A stretch of DNA of 33,187 nucleotides, taken from NCBI GenBank assembly GCA_027603945.1, contig JADIIU010000137.1:1-33187 (forward strand), read 5' to 3'. The notes under the pieces are model-generated. The model was not told where the DNA came from. It saw nothing but the letters and a program-made list of their open reading frames with translations, and searched no databases. Source of the DNA: Terramyces sp. JEL0728 (Eukaryota > Chytridiomycota > Chytridiomycetes > Rhizophydiales > Terramycetaceae). This document shows positions 1-10,826 of the stretch, piece after piece (within the stretch, counting starts at the first letter, position 1; each line of letters opens with the position of its first letter). The translations under genes were made by a program, and so were the position numbers.

Positions 1-125
1 GCATACGATAGTGCTGGAAATAAAGTGAATGAAGGTGCGCAAAACCTCAAAGACAGTGCTCATTCTGCAAAAGGTAATCTCATCTTAATTTAGAAACTGC
101 TTCTGACAAGTATAATGGCAAATAA
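1..125 (+). CDS. 3' end of a helical, LEA-like repeat protein (5' partial)
   Basis: Frame 1 is open from the window edge to an intron at 74..93 (20 nt, GT..AG, ending TTAATTTAG) and then to TAA at 123..125. The visible tail contains AYDSAGNKVNEG, LKDSAHSAKE and a C-terminal DKYNGK. It is rich in A, K, D, E and S with no hydrophobic core, like the amphipathic 11-residue repeats of LEA-type or other stress proteins. That family link is inferred from composition only. The gene converges on the next one, with 32 bp between stops. An AATAAA lies shortly after the stop, near 134. Confidence 0.5.
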
Positions 126-157
126 TATTTCCCTAAATAAAACTTGCCCTGAAAAAT

Positions 158-2335
158 TTATTTTAAGGAAGGTGTAATCAATATTTGTCCCTTGTATTCA
201 ACTTCTTTACCTGCAGTGCTTTCAAGGGCACGAGTGACTCTGATGGGATCGCACAACAAGCAAGTAAACTGCGGCTCTTCTTGTTCCACCAGCCGTTGAT
301 ATTCTTTTTCAGTCAGCTCATCATCGCACCCAACATGGACCCATCTAGATTAGGGTTGTTTACCTGTCGCAAGAATCACAACATACCATTGCTAAATCAT
401 CAGCATCCCTGCTGTAGACTTTAAGACAGATTGGACAGAATCTATCTTGTTGGAAATCATGGTAGCAACTCGGACAAAATGTTGCCAAGAATTGTCCAAT
501 ATCTCCTTTTTGTGGGATTACAACATGTCTCCATTCAGTCGGTCCAGGTTTAGTAGTTTTGCAAGATTGACATTCAGCGCACAGTTTACATAACCAGGCC
601 CCTAAATTAATACGGAATACCTTCAGGCAATCGTTGCATTGGAGGGTCGCTACAATAAGTGTGCAGCCCTCGATCACAAACATCGCAGAACAAAAGTTTG
701 TCGTCATTATCGGCATTATGGCACTTTGTACAAGTCTTACAGTTACTGCACAACCATGGGTAAGTGAAGCATTTTGAAATAAGCACCGGGTCTTCAAATT
801 CCATACAACTTGGGTGGTGATTGGTTTTGCAATTGTCGCAAGTAATCATCAATGTGCCAGGCACACCTTTGAGTGTAGCTGCACTAGATAATTCGTGGCA
901 ATGAGCACAAGCTTCTTCGTCCCCCGATTGATCAAATTTAACTTTTCTCGGTCTACCCTTTTTGCGAACAGAGAGAATTTGTGGTGGTTGAGAAGCCATT
1001 ATAAATGGCTGAACACCATAGAGATTAGGTGGCTGATCATACTGCCTTATCCTCTTTTCATTAATATTTTCATTGTTATGGTAAGGAGAATCAGTCTCGC
1101 TGAATCTGTTTTGATATCTAATGTTAAAATTTCGTACAATGGAACAGCATCCTGATGTTGATCTTTCATAATTGCAAGTGGATATCGCGAAGGTTCGAAA
1201 CTGTTACTCACTACTTTCCACTGAGCGTGTGGTTCATATGGCATACAATTGACTTCTTTTTCAATCTTGATTTCATCTCCGTTATAATCGACATTGGTTT
1301 CAACCAATACACGGATTGGCTGAGTGATTTTAGGGATTTGTTCAATATTAGTATGCAAATCAAGGAATGAGGTTGGTCTTGTTTTGTTTAATCTTTGGTT
1401 GAAATCTGCTGCTGACAAAGCACACTTGAGCATCCACTGATCTTGTTCCAATTCTGCTGGAATGGCTAAAGGCTCAAACTGTTCAACTTCGTGTTTAGAT
1501 TTCAAAAATCCAGCAATAGAGAAATCATGTCTTCTGAACGGCCCTCTGTCACCACCAGACGTTTTACTGTAATCGTATATACCTGCGGTTAATTAAAAGT
1601 ACCGTAAGATTGTTCATCTTCATCCATCTTGGTATCGTCTTCTGCAACTTCTTGTTGATCTCCAACATAATAGTCATCCTTGATTGGTCTTCCTCTTCTC
1701 ACTACTTTGTGTCCAAACACTTTAAACAAGTTTCTTGCTCTAATTAATGTAATTGGTCTGTTTCGTAACTGTGACGGAAGAATATCCAATTTACGTAAAT
1801 GCTCTCGATCTTCTTCAGTCCCACTAACTCTCTTTACATTAGTATTGCGCAAAAAGAAAATATAAGTGTCTCTAAAGCCTAATAATTTTGATGCTTCCAG
1901 CGAATAGAGGTATAAACGAGTTGGATGTCTTGGCAATGTGAATGTTGGGAATCTGTATTCTCTTCCGCCCTGTAAATACCCGTCTTTGTCAATCTTTGTT
2001 TCTCCAATTGGGTCGCTTTCTTCATCGTCGTCTTCATCGGCATCAGGTTCATCATCTGGTGGAGGTGATGAAGTCTTTGGCTTTGGTGGTCTACCTTTCT
2101 TTTTTGGAATTGGAGGCCTCCCACGTTTTCGTTTAGGTTGATCTTGAGGTTCAGGCTCTGGCTGTTCTTCTTCATCAGCTTCTTCCTGTGATCCTTCATC
2201 TTCAAATTCTGGATCAACTTCCATGTCTTCTTCCATCTTTTTTCTACCTCTCTTTGGCGGTTCTTGTTCAATTTCTTCTTCGTATTCGTCATCATCCTCG
2301 TCCTTCTTTTTAGGACTGCGTTTTCGATCACCCAT
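158..2335 (-). CDS. RSC7: Rsc7/Swp82-type chromatin-remodeller subunit fused to PHD fingers
   Basis: 699 aa after removing four introns: 1583..1602 and 1118..1137 (20 nt), 602..620 and 345..363 (19 nt). The order is an acidic/basic N-terminus with AT-hook-like motifs (KRGRPP, KKGRPPKPK), then an Rsc7/Swp82 (CRC_subunit) domain from about residue 115 (DGYLQGGREYRFPTF, RDTYIFFLRN, FGHKVVRRGRPIKDDYYV, YDYSKTSGGDRGPFRRHDF, ending NLYGVQPFIM near 430). A further AT hook (KKGRPRKVKF) precedes a tandem PHD pair (CAHCHE.., then CTKC..LLFCDVCDRGLHTYC..PPMQRLPEGAWLC) and a third PHD-like finger (FCPICLKVYS..CCDSCDRWVHVGCD..CLLCDP). The known family role is a structural subunit of SWI/SNF or RSC; PHD fingers read histone tails. 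The start is the first Met before the basic tail. The TAA stop lies inside AATAAA (157..162, minus strand). The PHD fusion is the odd point. Confidence 0.8.
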
Positions 2336-2509
2336 AATTTTTCAAGATTTTTCAATTTGAAATTTCAGTGTTCCTCAATAGAGTTGCACTTTGTATTTCA
2401 CACTACTTTCGCAATGAAAATAACCTTTGGGGAGCAAGTCTTGGTTCTGCGTAATTGAGGTTGAGAAATTAGTTCTGTCATCCATGTACTACAATTATGG
2501 TGAATTCTA

Positions 2510-3758
2510 ATGCGCCTTAGAGAATGTATGGTAGCGCTCATTTCCGCAATAAAACAGCTGAAATTTTCTTGGATGATTGGACCTAATCCAGAAATTGAAA
2601 TCCTTTTGCAAACACCAGTCCAAGACAAAGAATTACTACAATACCAGCAAGAGTTTTTGGAATTTGCACAAATGGAAGAAGAGCAGCTAACTCAAGATTC
2701 GCAGCAGTCGGTGGAGAAACCTATGATGGATATGGTTCATGAAATATACAGCACTCCCGAACAGGAGATGGATCTGGAGGAAGAAATTCCCTTGAAAAAG
2801 AGAAAGGTTAACAGTACGGGTAATAGTCCGGAAAGAGCAATGCCAGGCTCTGGAAACAATCAATATACCATAATTGCTGACCAACAAGACGACGAGCCGA
2901 TGGAATTACCAATGGGACTGAACAACCAACTAAATTCAGCTGGAGGAGATGAAACCAAGATTAACGTCAATGATAAACAGTCGGCGATCAAAGCGCTCCA
3001 GTTCTACTCATCAGATAGTGCTAAAGATAGCCTGCAGCTGGACGCATCTCAGCTACCGGATGAAGATTTAGTGTTTGATTTTGACAGCCAATTTGTCCGA
3101 TTCAATGAAGAGCTGTTTAACAGTGCGATTGCTGGATTTATTTGGTCTGAAACGCTTATTACAAGCAATTCGTCGCACAAAGACAAGTTTGTAAAGTTAT
3201 CCATGAAAAATTGCCAGCATCTGTCTCCAAAGGAAAATATTAATGTGTTGCTTCACGAAATGATTCATTGCTACTTGACTGACATTTGCAAAAAACCGAG
3301 AGAGCACTGTGGAGATTTTGACCGAATGATGGAAAACATTAATAGAAAATTGAACAGCGAAATCACGCATGCGCACGAGTCTCCGGCAAAACCAGATGCC
3401 CCTTATATTTGGAGATGTGAAGGTACTAATTAACTAACAAGGCAATTGCTCGGCCTGGGATCCTTACCGAGGGGTTGTAAAAAGATATAATAACACCAAA
3501 CCCGGTCCAAGCGACAAGTGGTTCCACAAACATGCAACAGAATGCGGAGGAAAGTTTCGACAGATAAAACCCCCTCCACCTAGAGCAGCCAAGTTAGCGG
3601 GACAGAAAAAGATTGATGCGATAGATTGGTCATCGGAGAATGATAAGCGGATCATTGTGGCACATAAAATCGTTGTATCGAGTTGCTGTGGGTTGAATAT
3701 GCTTGAAAACCATTTAAAATTACATCAAAAATGCTGTAAAAGTTATAATAAAGGTTGA
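2510..3758 (+). CDS. SPRTN: SPRTN-like DNA-protein crosslink protease (SprT domain)
   Basis: 409 aa with one 19-nt intron (3423..3441). The N-terminal half is acidic and probably disordered and includes a candidate nuclear localisation signal, PLKKRKV. The SprT domain starts near DLVFDFDSQFVRFNEELF. It carries the zinc-metalloprotease motif HEMIH (HExxH) in VLLHEMIHCYL, a third histidine in the CGDF stretch, and the zinc-binding YIWRCEGNCSAW..TECGGKF region, whose second half appears only after splicing. Family members cut proteins crosslinked to DNA during replication. The tail GLNMLENHLKLHQKC may be a degenerate ubiquitin-binding zinc finger. The start is uncertain: the first in-frame Met is used, but a Met near 2573 or an unresolved upstream exon is possible. 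AATAAA overlaps the last codons before TGA. Confidence 0.8.
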
Positions 3759-3825
3759 ATTGTACAAGTTCAGGACGGAGCGACTGTCCAGTAAATATTT
3801 TTGTCCGAAATTGCGTTTATCAAAA

Positions 3826-6800
3826 ATGGAGTGGTCATCTGTTGAATTTAACGGTATTCACAACGCAGGACCAACATTCTGCCAGCTATCCGGTGACGGA
3901 AGGTACAATCTGATTAATCAGTAAAATAATAACGGCAGGATCGGATAAACTCTCGTCAAATTCAACCTCGCTCTTACAAGATGGGTTTGCAGATCGAAAT
4001 TCTGGCCATGCCCACAATCAATCAGTATCATGCTTGTCTCTATCTGAGAATTTCATTGTATTCGGCAGTGAAATGAGCGTCAGCTTGTTTAAATCACGGC
4101 CACTGAAATTCATAAAGACAGTAGCAAAAACTGGCGGTGTTGTTCATTGCGTTGTAATCAACAGTGGGGGCTATATAGCCATCGGATCAGAGTACATCCT
4201 TCTAATTTAGCGAGCCAAACATCTATATATACAATGTACAGATTCTCGACTATAAGGACACCTTAAACCATGGCAATGCCGTTACTAGTGTTGACTTTCA
4301 CAACAATACACTGATCAGTTGCGGAAGGAATGTAAAGATTTGGAAAAAGGAACATACAGCTTGGAAGAATATTGGAACTTTGGATGAAGGAGAATTGGCT
4401 AGGTGGCATCCTAATGGTGAATATTTCAGCGTCGCAAAGGACAAGAAAGGTAGTTTGTTGTTAATCTAGTCTCTATTTATAATTCAAAGTCACTTGAATG
4501 CACTTATAGCTTTGATCACAAAGATACGATCTCAAGTTTGCAGTATTCGCCAAATGGATTGTATTTGGCATGTAGTAGCGGCCCGGCGTTGTATGTCTGG
4601 CACCCTCAACAAAGTATAACTGATCCAGTCAAAAAGTACGCTCTTTTAACGTAGGGAAAGCAATTTGGCAAAAATATCAAGCGTAGCTTTCCATCCATCT
4701 GCAAATGACCTGATCTTTGTAATATAATATTAACTTGGGCTGATTATGAAGGGAATGTTGGATATTGGAAAGATTTTCTGCCATCAGATTTACCTCATAC
4801 ATCAAAAACTCCAGATGAAATACCCGAAAGCGAATTATTTGGTATGGAAGATGAAATATTTGATGATGTGTTGATAGACAATCAAGCCGTAGAAGATAAT
4901 GGCACACAAGAGATGGATTTAGATGATGATGGGGTCGATGACTTTGTTGTTGACGATGATGGCGGCGGTTATGCAGAAGAATTTAGAACCGAAAGAGATG
5001 TCCTTCGTTATCAAGAACGCGAAGGAAAGAAAGCGCTCAAAGCACTACGTCGTGAATACAAGATGGACCCAGCAGTGGCAGATGCACCGGTTTATCCAAC
5101 TCATGATATTCAAGAGCCATTCCAACCAAACTCTTGCCCAGCTAAACAAAACAGACAATACCTGGTGTTTGATGGTGTCGGCACCGTTTGTGCGATTGAA
5201 TCTGGTACTCAATTCACAATGGATGTTGAATTCCACGATACTTCAATCAGACCATTCCATTTCACTGACTATAATAATTACTCTCTTAGTAGTATTGGGC
5301 CATCTGGCGTAGTTTTTGCATCTCAATCTACAACTACTTTGAATTCCCTAGTGTACTATCGTCCATTTGATAATTGGGCCAACAAGAATGATTGGACGTT
5401 TAGTTTGCCAAAAGATGAAACCGCTCAAGTAGTAGCGTGTACAATGTCCAGAGTCGTGGTGGCCAGTAACCAGCAATACCTCAGAATATTCAGTACTAGT
5501 GGTATTCAGGTTGGAATTAGATCTCTGAGTGGTCCAGTTGTTAGTATGTGTGGCGGAAACGATTTACTCTTTTGCGTATATCATCTTGCAGGGGTATATC
5601 ATGGAAATCAGAACCTGGGTTATATGCTATTAGATATGAACACAAGTCAAGTTGTCGCCCAAGATTTGTTACCAGTCTCTCCTTGTTCTAAACTCACTTG
5701 GGTCGGATTTTCTACCCTTGGATACCCATGTACATTCGATTCTGAAGGTATTCTACGGGGGTTGTTTATGAACAGCGGGAATATGTGGACTCCATTATTT
5801 GACTCAAAGATTTTCAAAAAGGAAAGAGCTGAAGAATACTGGCCAGTTGGAGTTGCAGACTCTGACTTCCTGTGCGTAGTGTTGAAAGGCAACACTCATC
5901 CAAATTTCCCTAAACCAATCATCAATGATTTGCCGCTCAACATCCCTCTTCTTGAACTTGAAAATGACACTGTGAAATTAGAGCAGCAGATCATTCAATC
6001 TAGATTGATATACAAGGAAACCAGTATTGGAGAAGAAGCAAAGATTGATAAGCTTACTCTTCAATTGCTAGCAGTAAGATTATTTTTGATTTAGAATGCA
6101 TGCAAGAACGAACAAACACAAAGAGCACTTGATTTGTGCGATATGCTGTACTTGATTAGTAGTATTGATGGCGCAATCAAAATTGCCGTATTTTATCAGC
6201 AGCCTGCGCTTGGAGAGCGTATGAATCATATAAAGCAGGTACAAAGCAATTAACATAGAAACGTGCTAATGAAGAAAAAGAAGAGGCGCCTGTATACACC
6301 AGACCGTCTAGATTTGAAAGCACATTGGTGGATGACGACTTTGAGTCTCCCAGTCACAAGAAAACTAGAATTGAAGCTCCAAAATACCAGTTCTTTGACC
6401 AAAAAGACACCGAAGACGACTTGCAACCTTCTTTACCATTCGCTGAACCAGCTGAAATGGAAATATCAAAACCATTTATCCCAAAATCCAAGCCGATTCC
6501 TATTCCTAATGCTAAACCAACGGTCAAAGTAAAATCTGTCGCTGAAGAGCCGAAATTGAAACCAATTAATCCATTTGGATTGGATAAAGCCAAGAAGCCA
6601 TTGAATCCTTTTGGCAGAGCACCTGTTGCTGAAAAAGTTGACGCAGAACCAAAGAAACGCAAACAGATCACTTTGGAAGGCTTTGTAAAGAAACCAGAAG
6701 AACCCAAGATTCGAAAAATAGAAGACGAGCCAAACAAGATTCGCAAGATTGACTTGGCTGAGAGCAGTGCAGCTCCAAAAGACAGTGCAGATATGATGGA

Positions 6801-7014
6801 GAAATTTGCCAAAAAGTCTGCCGAAATAGAAGATAGGGAAAAGTGCTTAGAAGTGGAAAAGATGTTTGACGATGAAAAGGAGAATGCTGGTAATGAAAAT
6901 GATGGCAATGAAAACATTGTAAAAGAAAAACTAGCGGAAATGACAGACCGTCCTAAAGGCAAAGGTGTTGCTCCTTCTCATGCCGGTCTGGCTCAATTTT
7001 TGTATCAGAAATAA
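3826..7014 (+). CDS. CTF4: Ctf4/WDHD1 replisome adaptor (WD40 plus SepB domain)
   Basis: 1016 aa after seven introns: 3903..3921, 4192..4210, 4450..4469, 4636..4654, 4719..4738, 6074..6094, 6239..6258 (19-21 nt). N-terminal WD40 repeats are visible (GDGSKIITAGSDKL, GNAVTSVDFHNNTLISCG, KIWKKE, DTISSLQYSPNGLYLACSS, FHPSANDLIFADYEGNVGYW). An acidic linker follows, then the SepB/Mcl1 middle domain (RQYLVFDGVGTVCAIESG.. RPFHFTDYNNYSLSSIGPSG). The C-terminus is Lys/Pro-rich and holds a degenerate PIP-box-like segment, KRKQITLEGFVKK. Ctf4 is a trimeric hub linking CMG helicase, polymerase alpha and other clients at the fork. The fifth intron appears to end in GG instead of AG, but the spliced CDS length is divisible by three only with it removed. 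The stop overlaps AATAAA (7010..7015). Confidence 0.85.
4719..4738 (+). other. 20-nt intron with apparent GT..GG boundaries in Ctf4
   Basis: The interval reads gtaatataatattaacttgg. It holds an in-frame TAA, and its exact removal joins DLIF to ADYEGNVGYW, the expected end of a WD40 blade. It has the usual donor, A+T-rich body and TTAAC branch-like motif, but the acceptor is TGG where TAG is expected. The next AG downstream gives the wrong frame. It is either a tolerated non-canonical acceptor, an A-to-G change or a base error. Confidence 0.6.
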
Positions 7015-7063
7015 AGTCTGCAACTTCATTTTTTCTTTGGGGAATTTTCCCTATAAATAATAA

Positions 7064-8759
7064 ATGAGACCAAGAAATACCTGCGTTCCATGCACGAAAA
7101 AAGTAAATCTTACTAATAGATAGAAACAAAAAGTAGTGAAATTCTAATCCAGTGCGATCAAGCAAAACCAAAATGCTCTAGATGTGTAAGTGCTAAAATC
7201 GATTGTTCATACGACAGCTTCCGACAGCTGCCAACAATAAAATCCCATGTAGAAAAACAGTTGGAAGCCAGACTATTGAAATTGGAAGCAGTCTTGGCCG
7301 CTGGTACGTCAAACTCACTTCCATTTGAAATTGTGGAACACATACCAAAAGCAGAAAACACACCTAGGGTAACGGAACTGAATCCAAATATCAATAATGC
7401 GAGATTGATTCAGTTGGTAGTGGAGGACGTCTCTCGATATTCGTTTATTGATCAAGGATATATGAAGGGGTTGCTCAACAATAGTCAGTTTTTACAATTT
7501 GTATTTTCAGGACATGGGTGTTTTTTGAATAATACAGATATAGGGAGTATGGAAGATCGTATTGCACTGTGCAATCGATATCTTTCCAGCTGTACCCCTT
7601 TAATTCCGAACGCAATTTCAGATTCGTCAATGGCAAACATCCTGGGTCTGACTCAGCTCTCATTTTTATATTTCAGTAATTGATCTTTTATCTAGGAATG
7701 ACTAAGCCCGCGGAAGCGTTTGCTTATTTTAATGCGTCGCTTTCAATGGCAAAGAGTTTGGCAATTAACAGCGAAGTAGGTATCCAACTACTTACTGATT
7801 CTGAATATGAAAAAGAGAATATAAGGGCTGTTTGGTGGCTCATGTATTCCTTTGATACGTTTTTCATATTTCAAAACAAATCTAATATCAAGGACGAAGA
7901 CAATGGGATATTTCTACCTGGATGCTCAGCGGATGCAAACCCAATCAACCAAAAGACTCATTTGAGTCTCCAAATAATGTCCAGCACAGAATGGTTCACT
8001 CCAAGCTTGCCAAATTTGTCCATTCACGCTTCAAAAGTGCTCTTGATGAGATTATTTGGAAAGTCGCTTAAATTCAATTACATGTATCAGTTTCACAACC
8101 AGAAAATTGATCCGCTGTATATAATGGCAACACTAGAAGGCTCATTGCAGATTTGGTGGAACAATTTGCCTCCAATATTTCTATCACATATCGAGTATTT
8201 GACAAACCCTGGGTCGTTTACTGTTACAGAGCCTGAAATTACCTGGTCTGTCTTTGATACAATACTGCAATTCTATCATGTTCAAATTATGGTATATAAT
8301 CCGATAATGCTGTCACAAATTGTGGAAAGCCCGCAGGAAGCCATCAATTCCCATTGTTTTAACCAATCCCTGCTGGTTGCTCATCATAATGCCAGATTAC
8401 TTAACGAGTACTTGAACAGCAACAGCAGGATGGTATATGCACACTCCATTATTTGTCTATACATTTTTCATACTGCGATCCCTCTAATTTGCGCCAGAAA
8501 AATGAATCTGGCTCCTTCCGAGATTGCGAAAGCCGAAGAATCCCTTGCGATTTACTCCCAAACGCTTGCAATAGCAATAAAGGCGTTCTACCGCGACCCG
8601 ATACTGAAAGAAACGCTGGATTATTTAATTTCTTTGGAAGAGCCAAGTGCAATTGCGCTCTACTACACAAAATTCATTTCCCTCGATACAAAAAAACGAA
8701 GAACACTCACCCAATTCGCAGACAATTTCATAGGGAACCAGTTGTTTCCAGAATTTTAA
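7064..8759 (+). CDS. Zn2Cys6 transcription factor 1 of the tandem trio
   Basis: 544 aa with introns at 7103..7123 (21 nt), 7133..7152 (20 nt) and 7676..7695 (20 nt). Splicing builds a perfect binuclear cluster across two introns and a 9-nt exon: CVPCTKK|KQK|CDQAKPKCSRCVSAKIDC (C-x2-C-x6-C-x6-C-x2-C-x6-C). A short leucine-rich linker follows (LEARLLKLEAVLAAG), then a fungal-type middle domain with RAVWWLMYSFDTFF and the trio-specific IMSSTEWFTPSLPN. Such proteins bind CGG-type DNA half-sites; the targets are unknown. Unlike factors 2 and 3 it has no Ser/Pro/Gln-rich tail. The start was chosen because it aligns with MRKNNTC of the other two. The stop overlaps AATAAA (8758..8763). Ctf4 lies 49 bp upstream. 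Confidence 0.85.
7124..7132 (+). other. 9-nt microexon (KQK) in Zn2Cys6 factor 1
   Basis: The nine bases AAACAAAAA lie between a 21-nt and a 20-nt intron. They encode KQK, exactly the three residues needed to give the C-x6-C spacing of the zinc cluster. Both paralogues have KQK at the same place (RKKQKC), so the exon is supported by comparison within the window. Skipping it would leave the frame open but destroy the zinc-cluster spacing. Confidence 0.75.
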
Positions 8760-8874
8760 TAAATTGGAGTATAGCCATTTCTTTTAGATGGTTGAGCATC
8801 CAAATTGGGAAAATACTCGGGTGTCGGCTTGTGGCTTGGCGGCTAAGCAACTTTCCACCCTAATTAACAGTTCA

Positions 8875-10743
8875 ATGAGAAAGAACAACACATGCACGAA
8901 TTGTATACGAAAGAAACAGAAATGTGACAGGTTAAAACCAAAGTGTTCGGGCTGCCAAAAGTACGGATTAATATGTGCATACCCAGAAAAGGGGACGACG
9001 ATGGGAAGACCAGCAGTTACTGAAAAAGAAATCATACTGGAAGAGAAGCTGAAGCAGCTAGAAGCGATTATATTAACTTCGGCAACGAATCCCATCGGAT
9101 ATAGCGGCGACTTTAATCAAATGGGCAGTAAATTTGATATATACGAAAATGTTAACAATCCGTCGAATAACACTTGGACCATTGATTCCACCAGGAGAGA
9201 TTTGTTTGATTTGTTTATTTCAGTAAGAATTCACGATTTTGTAAGCGACCCTACAATGTTTTCTTGGCACAATAATGTCCCGATGCTAAGGTATTTGCTA
9301 CTTGATCAGATTTGCAATTTATGCTTTCGCTTCATTGATTGCACCTCCAGAAATGGTGCCTGCGCAATTTGGTAACAGATTCTCAATGGCAACTGCATAT
9401 TTGGAAAAAAGCCATGCGTGTTTATCAGGGGCTATTATGAAGCCTAACATTTCTCACGTAATGGCAATGTATATCCTGGTTCCTTGCTTTGCGAGACTTG
9501 ATAGGGCTGCTGATGGGTACAAGTATTTCCAATTGGCCGTTAATGCAGCCAAAGAAATAGGACTGAATGACGAAGCCAAAATTACAAAGTTGGTTACAAA
9601 TGCAATAGATCAAGAGTTTCACAGATTGCTGTGGTGGAGACTATACGTGATAGACATCTGGATGGGAATGAAATTTGAATATTTGATTGATGACAAGGAC
9701 AATCGCATATATCTTCCTGGGTCGTATCTTGGATTTGGGCAAATTGACCAAAAAGAAGAATTGGGGCTGGAAATTATGACATCTGAAGATTGGTTCACCC
9801 CAGGCATACCAGACCAAGGGGTTGACTCTCAAATGGTGCTATTAACGAGGATATTCAAAAAAGCGTACAAATTCAACAAAAACTATAAAACCAAATGTGA
9901 AATGAATCCATTTTACATCATGTCTGCTTTGGAAGGTTCGTTGAACTTGTGGTGGAATAATCTTCCTGGCGATATCCACCAAAAGATTGTCGCACTTCAC
10001 AATTTTGCACCAATTACTGACGAATTATACACTGCAAAAATTCTTTTGATGCTGATGTTTTATAATTACATCAATGTCCTTATTTACAGTCCATTCATGA
10101 TGAAAAATATTATAGAAAGCCCAGAAAGAGCTGTGAACGGACACTCGTTTAAACAGTCTTTAAAAGCTGCTCGGAATAATTCCAAAGTCATCTCGTACTT
10201 TTTACACATTGTAAAAAACTTTCAATTGCTGCCGGCAGTAATCGTGCTGTTGATCTTCCATACTGCAATTCCGCTTGTAGTAGCTATGCAGCTTCCCATT
10301 TCTCAGACAGAAAAGAGCTCAATAATCAAAGATCTCAACACCGTGGTTACGTTTCTTTTCGATCACAAAAACTATTATCTCAAAGTACCGCCATTTATGG
10401 AGGTTTTAGATTATCTAATGCAAATATCGAACCCGGTTCAGGTAACTTTTGACTGACGTAGATTGTCATGGACTATGTTCATATCAAGAATTTAGGCGAA
10501 GAGCAAACTCAAGAATACACCTCCTCTTTTACTCTTCCAGCTAGCTCTGACAGCCCACAACATAGCGGTGTCGCTTCGCCTCAATACACAGCAATCGCCT
10601 CTCCACAGTTCACAAAAATAAGCTCTCCACAATTTACCTCATCCGATGTTACCCAGTCGATTTCTGCATCAATCGACTCTATCCAATTAACTAGCTCTAT
10701 GGCCGCTAGTACGTTTACCTTTGAATCATTTTTAAACCAATAA
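8875..10743 (+). CDS. Zn2Cys6 transcription factor 2 of the tandem trio
   Basis: 609 aa with introns at 9291..9309 (19 nt) and 10442..10461 (20 nt). The N-terminal cluster, CTNCIRKKQKC..CSGCQKYGLIC, is encoded without an intron. A charged helical linker follows (EKEIILEEKLKQLEAIIL), then a middle domain with LLWWRLYVIDIWMG and IMTSEDWFTPGIPD. The last exon gives a Ser/Thr/Pro/Gln tail with near-repeats (ASPQYT, ASPQFT, SSPQFT), a plausible activation region. An in-frame Met at 8788 exists, but 8875 matches the start of both paralogues. The stop overlaps AATAAA (10739..10744). It lies 115 bp after factor 1 and 83 bp before factor 3, all on the same strand. Confidence 0.85.
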
Positions 10744-10826
10744 ACATCTTCATCCCAATGTTTCAGGTTCACGGTTCGTCCGCTTGATTGTACGGCCAGT
10801 TACTGCGGCCAAACTTGAATTTTTTG

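Noticed and set aside
6354..6962. 202-aa minus-strand open frame inside the Ctf4 C-terminus
   Set aside because: Low-complexity Ser/Phe/Ala translation opposite a Lys/Pro/Glu-rich exon; a shadow of the real gene.
8453..8863. 136-aa plus-strand frame overlapping the end of Zn2Cys6 factor 1
   Set aside because: Runs in another frame through conserved factor-1 sequence and has no domain of its own.
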